Notes under the pieces: generated by a model
What the model was told of the DNA's origin: nothing
The model's input: only the letters and a program-made list of their open reading frames with translations
Databases searched by the model: none
Assembly (NCBI GenBank): GCA_025966335.1
Contig: JAICRS010000145.1
Coordinates: 1-7,662 of the forward strand
DNA length: 7,662 nucleotides
Direction of reading: 5' to 3'
Source: Nocardioidaceae bacterium
GTDB taxonomy: Bacteria; Actinomycetota; Actinomycetes; Propionibacteriales; Nocardioidaceae
Translations under genes and position numbers: made by a program
Shown here: piece by piece, positions 1 to 5,820 of the stretch
How positions within the stretch are numbered: position 1 is the first letter of the stretch
How the letters are laid out: each line of letters starts with the position of its first letter

Positions 1-188
1 ACGATCGCGGCGAGCAGCGGCAGGATCACGACGAACAGCACCGGGGCGTCACCGGAGTGCGAGTTGTCCAGCGCGCTGCCCGGCTCGGTGAGGAACGGCC
101 AGCCGAACGCGACCAGGCCGACCGCGGAGACCACGGTCAGCGCGAGCGCGGACCGGCCGCGCAGCGGGATCAGGTCGGTGGGTCTCAT
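1..188 (-). CDS. ECF transporter S component (substrate-binding membrane subunit), N-terminal part only
   Basis: The gene is cut by the left window edge, so only about 62 residues are visible. Its ATG overlaps the TGA of the EcfA gene as ATGA, so it is translationally coupled and is the fourth gene of the operon. The visible N terminus has a short polar start (MRPTDLIPLRGRSA), a hydrophobic segment at about residues 14-32 that includes GLVAFGWPF, a polar loop with SALDNSHSGDAP, and a second hydrophobic segment from about residue 49 (VLFVVILPLLAAIV). This matches the start of actinobacterial ECF S components encoded beside EcfT and EcfA. The S subunit would bind the substrate in the membrane and topple to release it. 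Because the operon sits behind a cobalamin riboswitch, a corrinoid is the inferred substrate. The family call rests on context and N-terminal resemblance only. Confidence 0.72.
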   Translation of the reverse strand, partial: MRPTDLIPLRGRSALALTVVSAVGLVAFGWPFLTEPGSALDNSHSGDAPVLFVVILPLLAAI

Positions 189-1822
189 CGCGAGACCGTC
201 TCGGCGTCGGCGAGCGCGAGCGCGACGTCGGTCGGGGTGAGCCAGCGTTGCGGGGCGAGGATCTTGGCGACCTGCGGAGCGAACGCGGGGGAGGAGACCA
301 CCACGTCGGGGGTGCTCCCGTCGGCGACCAGCTCCCCGTCGGCGATCACCAGCACCCGGGTGGCGACCTCCGCGACGAGCTCCACGTCGTGCGTAGCCAG
401 GACGATCCCGTGCCCGGCGGCGGCGAGGTCGCGCAGGATCTCCACCAGCCGGTGCTTCGCGGTGTAGTCCAGCCCGCGGGTCGGCTCGTCGAGCAGCACC
501 AGCGGCGGCTCGGCGGCCAGCACGATCGCCAGGGCCAGGGTGAGCCGCTGTCCCTCGGACAGGTCGCGGGGATGCTGGGCGGGGTCGACGCAGGGGGAGA
601 GCCGCTCGAAGAGGGCTCGCGTGGTCCCGGACTCGACGCCCGCGTCCTTGTCGGCCTGGGTGCACTCGCGTCCGACGGTCGACTCGTAAAGGAGGTCCGC
701 GGGCACCTGCGGCACCAGGCCGACGTGGCGCAGCAGGTCTCTGGGCTTCAGCTCGGCGGGCACCTGTCCGTCGACGTGTACCCGGCCGCTGCTGGGCCGC
801 TTCATGCCGACCAGGGTCTTGAGCAGGGTGGACTTGCCGGCGCCGTTGCGGCCCATCAGCGCGACGATCTCGCCTGCGGAGATGGTGGTCGATATCCCTT
901 GCAGCACAGGGGTCTGGCCGTAGCCGGCGACCAGGTGCTCGGTGACCGCGACCGGCCCGGCAGTGGACCCGGCGACGGGCTCGGCGGTGTGCGGTGGCTC
1001 GGTGAGGTCGGCCAGCTGCGCCCGGAGGGCACCGGCCTTACGGCGGGCGTCGCGCACCGACAGTGGCAGCGGCTGCCAGCCGGCGACCCGGCCGAGCTCC
1101 ACGACGGGCGGCGCGATGGGGGAGTCGACGAGGACCTCCTCCGGGGACCCGTCCCGGACCGGTCGGGCACCACCGGGCACGAGCACCACGCGGTCGGCGT
1201 ACTGCACGACGCGTTCGAGCCGGTGCTCGGCAAGGACGACGGTGAGCCCGAGGTCGTGGACCAGTCGCTGCAACGTCGCGAGCACCTCTTCGGCTGCCAG
1301 CGGGTCCAGCGCGGAGGTCGGCTCGTCGAGGACCAGGATCCGCGGGTGGGTGGTCAGCACGGACCCGATCGCCACTCGCTGCTGCTGGCCACCGGAGAGG
1401 TCGGTCAGCGGCCGGTGCCGGAGCTCGGCGAGGCCGAGCAGGTCGAGGGTCTCCTCGACGCGCTTGCGCATCACCTCCGAGGGCAGCCCGAGCGACTCCA
1501 TGCCGTAGGCGAGCTCGTCCTCGACCACGTCGGTGACGAAGCCCGACAGCGGGTCCTGGCCGACGAAGCCGACCACGTCCGCGAGGTCGCGGGGACGGTG
1601 GTCGCGGGTGTCGCGGCCGTCGACGAGGACCCGGCCGGACAGGGTGCCGCCGGAGAAGTGCGGGACCAGGCCGTTGATGGCCCGCAGCAGGGTGGTCTTC
1701 CCGGAGCCGGTGCGGCCGATCACCAGGCACAGCTCGCCCTCGGGGATGGTCAGGTTCACGTCACGGAGGACGGGTGCGGGTGCGTCGGCGAAGGTGACGC
1801 TGACGTGGTCGAACGTGATCAT
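185..1822 (-). CDS. Energy-coupling factor ABC ATPase, two nucleotide-binding domains fused (EcfA-EcfA')
   Basis: This 545-aa protein carries two complete ABC ATPase domains and would power the ECF importer from the cytoplasmic side. Domain 1 has Walker A GRTGSGKTT (36-44), Q-loop Q89, signature LSGGQQQR (142-149), Walker B ILVLDEP (162-168), D-loop SALD and H-loop His200. A linker rich in Ala, Pro and Thr (about 260-290) leads to domain 2, with Walker A GRNGAGKST (324-332), Q372, a variant signature LSEGQR (421-426), Walker B LVLLDEP (441-447), RGLD and H-loop His478. Both sites keep the catalytic Glu after Walker B, so both look active. The ATG at 1822 overlaps the TGA of ecfT as ATGA. The same frame stays open far upstream, but that part is antisense-type filler over ecfT. 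The stop overlaps the S-component start in the same way. Fused double ATPases are known in dedicated ECF systems. Confidence 0.95.
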   Translation of the reverse strand: MITFDHVSVTFADAPAPVLRDVNLTIPEGELCLVIGRTGSGKTTLLRAINGLVPHFSGGTLSGRVLVDGRDTRDHRPRDLADVVGFVGQDPLSGFVTDVVEDELAYGMESLGLPSEVMRKRVEETLDLLGLAELRHRPLTDLSGGQQQRVAIGSVLTTHPRILVLDEPTSALDPLAAEEVLATLQRLVHDLGLTVVLAEHRLERVVQYADRVVLVPGGARPVRDGSPEEVLVDSPIAPPVVELGRVAGWQPLPLSVRDARRKAGALRAQLADLTEPPHTAEPVAGSTAGPVAVTEHLVAGYGQTPVLQGISTTISAGEIVALMGRNGAGKSTLLKTLVGMKRPSSGRVHVDGQVPAELKPRDLLRHVGLVPQVPADLLYESTVGRECTQADKDAGVESGTTRALFERLSPCVDPAQHPRDLSEGQRLTLALAIVLAAEPPLVLLDEPTRGLDYTAKHRLVEILRDLAAAGHGIVLATHDVELVAEVATRVLVIADGELVADGSTPDVVVSSPAFAPQVAKILAPQRWLTPTDVALALADAETVSR

Positions 1823-2949
1823 GCGGCCACCTCCAGCTGCTGCGGCTGTGCGGTCTGGGGACGGTCGCTGCGTGGCAGCGGTGGGGCGAGGAACGCCGGT
1901 GCGATCGCGATCAGGATGCCCGCGCAGGCGAGCAGCGGCACCGGCGGAACCTGGGTGACGGAAGCGAGGAACAGGTCGGCCGGGGTGCGCTCGACCGCGA
2001 CGAACATGGTGACCGCTGCGGCCAGGCCGGTGCCGGTCACCAGCCACTCGGGCAGCGCCCACGGGTCGGGGCGGTACTTCGTGCGACCGGTGCGGCGGCC
2101 ACCGAAGAACATGCCGACCGCGGCAAGCAGGCATCCGCCCAGCAGCATCGGCAGGCCGACCCAGCCGGCGCTGGTTCCCGCGAGCAGTCCGTACACCCCC
2201 ACGCAGACACCGAGCAGACCCCCGAAGACCAGGAGGCCGGTCACCCTGCGCGAGACGCGGCCCGCGTCCGTCGTACGGCCGTAGCCCCGGGAGTCCATCG
2301 CCGCGGCCAGCTCGATCGACCGGTCCAGCGCGCCCTCGAGGACCGGCATCGCCAGCCGCTTGAGGGAGCCGAGGCCGCGTGAGGTCTGGCCGCGCAGGCG
2401 GTGCGCGGCCCGGACCCGGCCGGCGTCGGTGACCAGCTGCGGGGCGAAGGTCAGCGCGATCACGCAGGCCACGCCGATCTCGTAGAGGGCACCTGGGACG
2501 TAGCGGAGCAGCCGGCGCGCGCTGCCCAGCGAGTTCGCCGCGCCGATGCAGCACAGGATGGTGGCCAGCTGCAGGCCCTCGTAGAACGCGCGGAGCACCG
2601 CCTCGAGGCTGATGATGCCGCCGAGCTTGATGCCGGTGTCGGAGGGAACCGGGATCTCCGGCAGCGTGAACAGGACCGTCGGGCCCTGGGAGCCGCTGGA
2701 GAGCACCGCCTGGAAGACGATCCGGATCGCGATCACGATCAGGGCCAGCTTGAGGAACGCGCCGTAGGACTTCGCCCAGGGCGCGTTGCTGCGGCGGGCC
2801 GCGACGACGAAGCCGGTGACGACGAGAATCAGCAGCAGGGGCACGGGATTCTGGGTCCTGCTCGCGGCCGCGGCGAGGCCGAGCGCCCACAGCCACCAGG
2901 CCCCCGGATGGAGGTTCCGGGGGAAGGTGACCAGGTGCTGCGGACGCAT
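1819..2949 (-). CDS. ECF transporter transmembrane component T (CbiQ/EcfT family), with C-terminal membrane extension
   Basis: This 376-aa integral membrane protein is the scaffold that joins the S subunit to the two ATPase domains. Hydrophobic segments appear at about 18-50, 64-84 and 110-137, with another around 153-170. Two cytoplasmic coupling motifs of the family are visible: HRLRG (183-187), after the conserved-looking FAPQLVTDAGRVR stretch, and DSRGYGR (219-225), after LDRSIELAAAM. Beyond this there are about four further hydrophobic segments (236-257, 263-283, 302-320, 337-355), with a polar KYRPDPW patch at 291-297. This makes it longer than a typical EcfT of about 250-270 aa. The extension may be normal for the actinobacterial subfamily. 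The ATG lies 15 nt past the stop of the upstream gene, with a weak GAGGGC ribosome-binding sequence. The stop overlaps the ATPase start (ATGA), implying stoichiometric co-translation. Confidence 0.92.
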   Translation of the reverse strand: MRPQHLVTFPRNLHPGAWWLWALGLAAAASRTQNPVPLLLILVVTGFVVAARRSNAPWAKSYGAFLKLALIVIAIRIVFQAVLSSGSQGPTVLFTLPEIPVPSDTGIKLGGIISLEAVLRAFYEGLQLATILCCIGAANSLGSARRLLRYVPGALYEIGVACVIALTFAPQLVTDAGRVRAAHRLRGQTSRGLGSLKRLAMPVLEGALDRSIELAAAMDSRGYGRTTDAGRVSRRVTGLLVFGGLLGVCVGVYGLLAGTSAGWVGLPMLLGGCLLAAVGMFFGGRRTGRTKYRPDPWALPEWLVTGTGLAAAVTMFVAVERTPADLFLASVTQVPPVPLLACAGILIAIAPAFLAPPLPRSDRPQTAQPQQLEVAA

Positions 2950-2964
2950 CGGCGAGCCGAGCCC

Positions 2965-3693
2965 TCAGGCGTCCGGGTTGCGGCGGTTCAGCGCGAAGGC
3001 GCCGGCCCCGAGGGCGACCACGACGACCCCGGCGAGGACCAGCGGGAAGAGGAGGTCGTTGCCGTCGTCCCCGGCTGGGTCCGCGGCGGGCGCGGTTTCC
3101 TCCACTGTCTCGTCGGCGGGCAGCTCGAACGCGACCGGCTGCTCGCCGGTGGTGTCCGTCGCGTCGGCGACCGGGGTGCCGCAGCCCTGCGCGGGGTAGC
3201 CGTCGATCGCGCAGGAGAAGCTGTTCTCGATCCGGACGTTGGCGACGGCCTGGAGCACCTGGAGCCCGTTGGCGTCAGCGTCGACCACCGCGCACTCGGC
3301 GCGCGGGGCCGGCGGTGTGGTGTCCTCGGCGTCGGCCTCGGTGCCGTAGTCGATGACCACGCCGACCCGCTTCTGATCCACGTCGGCTTCGGCGGCGCCG
3401 CAGATGGTCTCGAAGTTGACCTCGGCGAGATCCGCGCGCGGCGGCAGCCCGTCGGTGTCGTTGGCGGTGGTCGTGCCGAACCGGTAGCCCTCGATGGTGC
3501 CGTCGGCCGGCTCGTAGGCCGAGGCGCCCTTCTGCGAGAACGCCCAGGCGCCGTCCGTGGCGTGGAAGTAGTTCCAGAACTTGTACCCGTCGACCGCGTG
3601 CGCCGTACCGCTGAAGCCGGCGGCGACGAAGACTGCGACGAACAAGGAGATGAGCACGCCGGCGCTGCGGCGGAGAGTCGTGGAGCTGGCCAT
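2965..3693 (-). CDS. Secreted, C-terminally membrane-anchored SCO2322-like protein of the ECF operon
   Basis: This 242-aa protein is the first gene of the operon. A Sec signal peptide is clear: RR at 8-9, a hydrophobic core to about residue 27, and likely cleavage after AHA (31-33). The mature part opens with an aromatic-rich stretch (YKFWNYFHATDGAWAF, 37-52) and DGTIEGYRFG (64-73). It has four cysteines (98, 134, 161, 171), enough for two extracellular disulfides. A segment around 138-172 (NGLQVLQAV, then CAIDGYPAQGCG) faintly recalls the DUF4430/intrinsic-factor beta domain. An acidic Pro/Ala/Thr linker follows, then a membrane helix (about 214-235) and a short RRNPDA tail. I recall this architecture as the actinobacterial SCO2322 family found beside ECF genes. 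An external ligand-capture role for cobalamin is inferred from the riboswitch and operon. The ATG at 3693 is chosen over an upstream ORF start because GAAAGG sits at ribosome-binding distance and the signal peptide begins there. Confidence 0.85.
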   Translation of the reverse strand: MASSTTLRRSAGVLISLFVAVFVAAGFSGTAHAVDGYKFWNYFHATDGAWAFSQKGASAYEPADGTIEGYRFGTTTANDTDGLPPRADLAEVNFETICGAAEADVDQKRVGVVIDYGTEADAEDTTPPAPRAECAVVDADANGLQVLQAVANVRIENSFSCAIDGYPAQGCGTPVADATDTTGEQPVAFELPADETVEETAPAADPAGDDGNDLLFPLVLAGVVVVALGAGAFALNRRNPDA

Positions 3694-3817
3694 GGTGGCC
3701 CTTTCGTGTGCGGCGGTTCGCAGACGAGACCGGACCGCTGGGCCGCGAACAGACACGGGGCCCTGATCCGGCTCCGTCCCGTAGACCTCGACGGATATGG
3801 GGAGCCGCTGTCCCGGG
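3694..3817 (-). promoter_or_regulatory. Leader between riboswitch aptamer and first ECF-operon gene (expression platform)
   Basis: This is about 124 nt of untranslated leader with several stems on the minus strand. CGGCTCC (3801-3807) can pair with GGAGCCG (3769-3775). It can instead pair through CGGCTC with the GAGCCG of the aptamer's 3' part (within 3826-3832). The two pairings exclude each other, as expected for a switch. A 6-bp stem GTTCGC/GCGAAC (3745-3750 with 3716-3721) lies just before the ribosome-binding sequence AAAGGGCC, and GGCCC inside its loop could mask GGGCC there. No U-rich run follows any stem, so translational control or Rho-dependent termination seems more likely than an intrinsic terminator. 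The pairings are read by eye, without energy calculation. Confidence 0.5.
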
Positions 3818-3970
3818 TCGGTGTTCCGGCTCGCCGTCGCCTGGTCTTCCGGGCGGCGGCCTACGGTTGCGGGTCAGCGCCGGAGTTGGACCGGCTTTCC
3901 CGACACGAGGCAGGTAACGCTGGGGAAACAGTCCCATGCCGCGGCGGGGGCGTCAAAGGCGTCTCACCGA
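3818..3970 (-). promoter_or_regulatory. Cobalamin riboswitch aptamer
   Basis: Read on the minus strand, 3901-3863 carries the most conserved part of the cobalamin aptamer. It has GGGAA, then the stem GCCGG-TCCAACT-CCGGC (the family's GGUGnnAnUCC-like hairpin with one base change), then GCTGACCCGCAACCGT (the family's GCNGNCCCGCNACNGU block). The 3' conserved block appears as GAGCCGGAACACCGACC (from 3832), comparable to GAGYCAGGANACCNGCC. Its CACCGA (3818-3823) pairs with TCGGTG (3965-3970) to close the element. TGGGA/TCCCA-type pairing in between could be the 5' side hairpin. The peripheral P6/B12-box arm looks short. B12 or adenosyl-B12 binding would be expected to repress the downstream operon. 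Outer limits are approximate. Confidence 0.88.
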
Positions 3971-3980
3971 TCTTCGGCGT

Positions 3981-3986
3981 TAGCCT
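3981..3986 (+). promoter_or_regulatory. Probable -10 box of a leaderless promoter for the 88-aa gene
   Basis: TAGCCT fits the actinobacterial TANNNT -10 pattern and ends 6 nt before the ATG at 3993. Transcription would then begin at or next to the A of the start codon, and no Shine-Dalgarno sequence is present upstream. No convincing -35 hexamer is seen. The divergent riboswitch transcript must start within the same 20-30 bp, so the two promoters probably share or overlap this site. Confidence 0.5.
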
Positions 3987-3992
3987 GGACAC

Positions 3993-4259
3993 ATGACCAA
4001 CTCGCTCGAACCCTCCGGCCACTTCAGCAGCGACTCCGGGCCGACGGCCTCGTCCTGGTGGTGGCGGCTCGAGGACTCCGCCGGCGGCGAGGTCTCGGTC
4101 GCCGAGGTCCCGGCCCAGCGTTTCCCCTCCCAGAGCGACGCGGAGTCGTGGGTCGGCGAGGTTTGGCGCGAGCTGCTCGACGGCGGCGCGGACGCGGTCA
4201 CCCTGTTCGAGGGCGACCGCAAGGTCTACGGCCCGATGAGCCTCCACCCCACCTCCTGA
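3993..4259 (+). CDS. Small conserved actinobacterial protein of unknown function (88 aa)
   Basis: The protein has no signal peptide or membrane segment and is probably cytoplasmic. A polar Ser-rich N terminus leads to SSWWWRLEDSAGGEV (20-34), with three consecutive tryptophans, then FPSQSDAESWVGEVWRELLDGGADAVTL and a C-terminal EGDRKVYGPMSLHP. The second half reads as a helix followed by two beta strands. I recall very similar short proteins (FPSQxDAESWxGExWxxLLxxGVDAVTL, VYGPMSL) in many actinobacteria, always without assigned function. The ATG at 3993 directly follows a TAGCCT -10 box with no ribosome-binding site, consistent with a leaderless message. It is transcribed divergently from the B12 operon, and a functional link is not evident. 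Just past its stop lies a C-rich stretch and then the first 22-bp repeat array in the sense direction. Confidence 0.85.
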   Translation: MTNSLEPSGHFSSDSGPTASSWWWRLEDSAGGEVSVAEVPAQRFPSQSDAESWVGEVWRELLDGGADAVTLFEGDRKVYGPMSLHPTS

Positions 4260-4271
4260 CCCACCCATATC

Positions 4272-4350
4272 CGTTGAGACGTGCCTTTTTCGCCGTCGAG
4301 ACGCGCAGTTTTCGCGCTCGAGACGCGGAGTTGTCGCCCGGTCCGACGTG
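4272..4350 (+). repeat. 22-bp repeat array, copy L (two full units plus start and end blocks)
   Basis: The copy starts with the block CGTTGAGACGTG (4272-4283), 12 bp past the stop codon of the 88-aa gene. Two 22-bp units follow (4284-4305, 4306-4327), each ending CGTCGAGACGCG or GCTCGAGACGCG. A degenerate end piece begins GAGTTGTCG (4328-4350). Each unit contains a short imperfect palindrome, TTTCG, a 4-nt spacer, then CGAGA. The same start block, unit order and end block recur at 6374-6261 on the other strand and, more diverged, at 4558-4499. Confidence 0.85.
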
Positions 4351-4498
4351 CGGTACTCCGCGCACGAGCCCGCGAACGTTCTCCGTTACGGGGCGTTCGC
4401 CCCTCCGTTCGCCACCTGGGCTCCGGCGGCCACTCCGCGGGACGACGGGGTCAATGCGCTGACGGACGTGGCGACGGGCTCGCGCTACGCAACAAATC
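4351..4498. other. Intergenic filler between the two head-to-head repeat arrays
   Basis: There is no plausible gene here. Short reading frames lack good codon pattern and run through the repeats. The only structure I see is a GC-rich inverted repeat GGGGCG-TT-CGCCCC at 4390-4403. It is not followed by a T run and lies about 130 bp past the 88-aa gene, so a terminator role is uncertain. The rest may be the core of a small element bounded by the flanking arrays. Confidence 0.5.
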
Positions 4499-4558
4499 CG
4501 CGTCTCACCCGCGAATTTCCCGCGTTTCAACGGCGAATTTCCCGCGTTTCAACGAAGG
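4499..4558 (-). repeat. 22-bp repeat array, copy R (diverged, opposite orientation)
   Basis: On the minus strand the copy begins CGTTGAAACGCG (about 4554-4543). Two 22-bp units follow (4542-4521 and 4520-4499), both beginning GGAAATTCGC, then GATTTGTTGCG, which corresponds to the GAGTTGTCG end block of the other copies. On the plus strand this appears as two near-perfect direct repeats of CGCGTTTCAACG with GCGAATTTCC between. It faces copy L head-to-head and ends 27 bp before the palindromic operator of the ATPase gene. Confidence 0.8.
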
Positions 4559-4585
4559 ACAGTATGGGGGTTGAGATACGACGAG

Positions 4586-4603
4586 GTATTGGTATATCAA
4601 TAC
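4586..4603. promoter_or_regulatory. Palindromic operator-like site overlapping the -35 region of the ATPase promoter
   Basis: GTATTGGTATATCAATAC is an 18-bp inverted repeat with a single mismatched pair (positions 7 and 12): 6-bp arms GTATTG/CAATAC around TATA. It is strikingly AT-rich against the surrounding high-GC sequence. It overlaps the putative -35 TTGGTA and the spacer, a placement typical of a repressor site. The size suits a dimeric helix-turn-helix regulator. No regulator gene is identifiable nearby apart from the winged-helix tail of the ATPase itself. Confidence 0.6.
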
Positions 4604-4618
4604 GGCACCTGCTAGGGT
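4589..4618 (+). promoter_or_regulatory. Probable extended -10 promoter of the ATPase gene (leaderless)
   Basis: TTGGTA (4589-4594) and TAGGGT (4613-4618) are separated by 18 bp, and the -10 is preceded by TGC, giving an extended -10 (TGNTANNNT). The -10 ends 6 nt before the ATG at 4625, so the transcript should start at or near the start codon, as for the 88-aa gene. The GGGG directly before the ATG is too close to act as a normal ribosome-binding site. Confidence 0.55.
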
Positions 4619-4624
4619 CGGGGG

Positions 4625-5791
4625 ATGGCAACCAGGTTGCGTCCCTTCCCGTTCGAGACACCGATCGCGCCGGATGCGCTGATCGACCGGCGGGCGGAGC
4701 TGGCCCGGCTCAGTGAGGCCGCCGCGGAGCGGGTCCACGTCCGACTCGCCGGCCCCCGTCGCTTCGGCAAGACCTCGCTGCTCCTCGCGCATGCCGCCGG
4801 CCTCCAAGGCACGGGATGGCGGACGGTGCACGTGGACATGTACGGCGTGACCTCGCTGGCCGAGGTCTGCGTTCGGATCGCGTCGTCGTACTCACGGCTG
4901 CGCGACAACCGGCTCAAGGCGCACCTCGACGCGCTCGGCGCCCGGCTGGGAATGTCGCTGACGCCGGCCGGACCGGGCATCACCTTCGGGCCGCGGCAGC
5001 AGGTGCCCACGCCGGAGGCCACCCAGACCGCCGCTGCCGAGCTGCTCGACCTGCCCTTGACGCTGTTCGAGAAGGACAAGATCCCGACGCTGGTGGTGTT
5101 CGACGAGTTCCAGGACCTGCTCAGCGCGGGTCCGTCGCTGGACGGGCTGCTGCGTTCGCACGTGCAGTACCACGGCGACGCGGCCGTCTACGTCTACGCC
5201 GGCTCCCAGCCGTCCCTGATGCGCAAGTTGTTCAGCGACCGGGAGCGACCGTTGTACGGGCAGGCCGAGCCGCTCGAGCTCGGTCCGCTCCCGGCCGACG
5301 AGGTACTGGTCGAGCTGGCCGAGCGGTTCGACGAGCTGGGCGAGGACCCGGCCGGCGCGCTGTCGCCGCTGATGACCACGGCGGCCGGCCATCCGCAGCG
5401 CACCATGCTGCTCGCGCACCTCCTGCACCGCGAGATCTCAGCACGCGCCCTCGGCTCCACGACCCTGCCCGAGGGGGATGCCGTGGAGGGAATCGCATTG
5501 GCGGACTCCGTCGTACGTCGTGCGCTGTCCATGACCAACGAGGCGCACCAGGCGGTCTGGGACGGGTTGTCCTCGGGCAAGAAGGCTGTGCTCGCGGCGT
5601 TGGCCGACGGCGACTCACCCACCGGCACCACCACCGCGCGCCGCTTCGAGACCTCACGGGCGACCCTGCAGAGCGCACTCCGGGAGCTGGGCAAGGAGGG
5701 GCAGCACATCACGCGGGAGGGTGCCGGCCCCTGGCGGTACGTCGACCCGCTGCTGGCGTTGTGGGTGAAGGGACGGGGGCGGACCTACTGA
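4625..5791 (+). CDS. Archaeal-type P-loop ATPase (STAND/MNS-like) with C-terminal winged-helix domain
   Basis: This is a 388-aa soluble protein. After a short lead (FPFETPIAPDALIDRRAEL, which resembles the family's FVDREEL entry) comes Walker A GPRRFGKTS (43-51) with Lys49. A strand, HVDMYG, follows. Walker B is LVVFDEFQDL (156-165), with the family's FDEFQ pattern. A sensor-like VYAGSQPSLM (190-199) and the RPLYGQAEPLELGPL segment follow, both usual in the archaeal ATPase group (PF01637-like). The C-terminal part (about 305-388) contains KKAVLAALADG, a helix pair around TARRFETSRATLQSALRELG, and a wing ending WRYVDPLLALWV, so a winged helix is likely. Such proteins act as NTP-driven switches, and the partner is unknown. 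The gene stands alone with its own operator and promoter and is flanked by repeat arrays. Targets, DNA binding and autoregulation are not shown by the sequence. Confidence 0.85.
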   Translation: MATRLRPFPFETPIAPDALIDRRAELARLSEAAAERVHVRLAGPRRFGKTSLLLAHAAGLQGTGWRTVHVDMYGVTSLAEVCVRIASSYSRLRDNRLKAHLDALGARLGMSLTPAGPGITFGPRQQVPTPEATQTAAAELLDLPLTLFEKDKIPTLVVFDEFQDLLSAGPSLDGLLRSHVQYHGDAAVYVYAGSQPSLMRKLFSDRERPLYGQAEPLELGPLPADEVLVELAERFDELGEDPAGALSPLMTTAAGHPQRTMLLAHLLHREISARALGSTTLPEGDAVEGIALADSVVRRALSMTNEAHQAVWDGLSSGKKAVLAALADGDSPTGTTTARRFETSRATLQSALRELGKEGQHITREGAGPWRYVDPLLALWVKGRGRTY

Positions 5792-5820
5792 GCGCGGGCT
5801 CGCCGGTTACCTCGGCGCGT

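Noticed and set aside
248..2284. A 678-codon plus-strand open frame opposite the EcfA and EcfT genes
   Set aside because: High GC keeps antisense frames open. The minus strand holds unmistakable ABC and EcfT motifs, and the plus-strand product is low-complexity Gly/Asp/Arg-rich.
1823..2896. An N-terminal extension of the EcfA frame that would give about 900 aa
   Set aside because: The extra 358 codons lie wholly within the EcfT gene in another frame and read as Arg/Pro-rich filler. The ABC domain starts naturally at the ATGA overlap at 1822.
3923..3956. TTGACG plus a 17-bp spacer and GACTGT on the minus strand as the promoter of the ECF operon
   Set aside because: It lies inside the 5' part of the riboswitch, so the transcript would lack the closing stem strand at 3965-3970. 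The -10 match is also poor.
4390..4403. GGGGCG-TT-CGCCCC as the terminator of the 88-aa gene
   Set aside because: It is about 130 bp from the stop with no T run, and short GC palindromes are expected by chance here. It is kept only as a note on the intergenic region.
4486..4574. Short coding frames through repeat copies L and R between the 88-aa gene and the ATPase
   Set aside because: The peptides come from the repeat sequence, lack ribosome-binding sites and cross clear non-coding structure.
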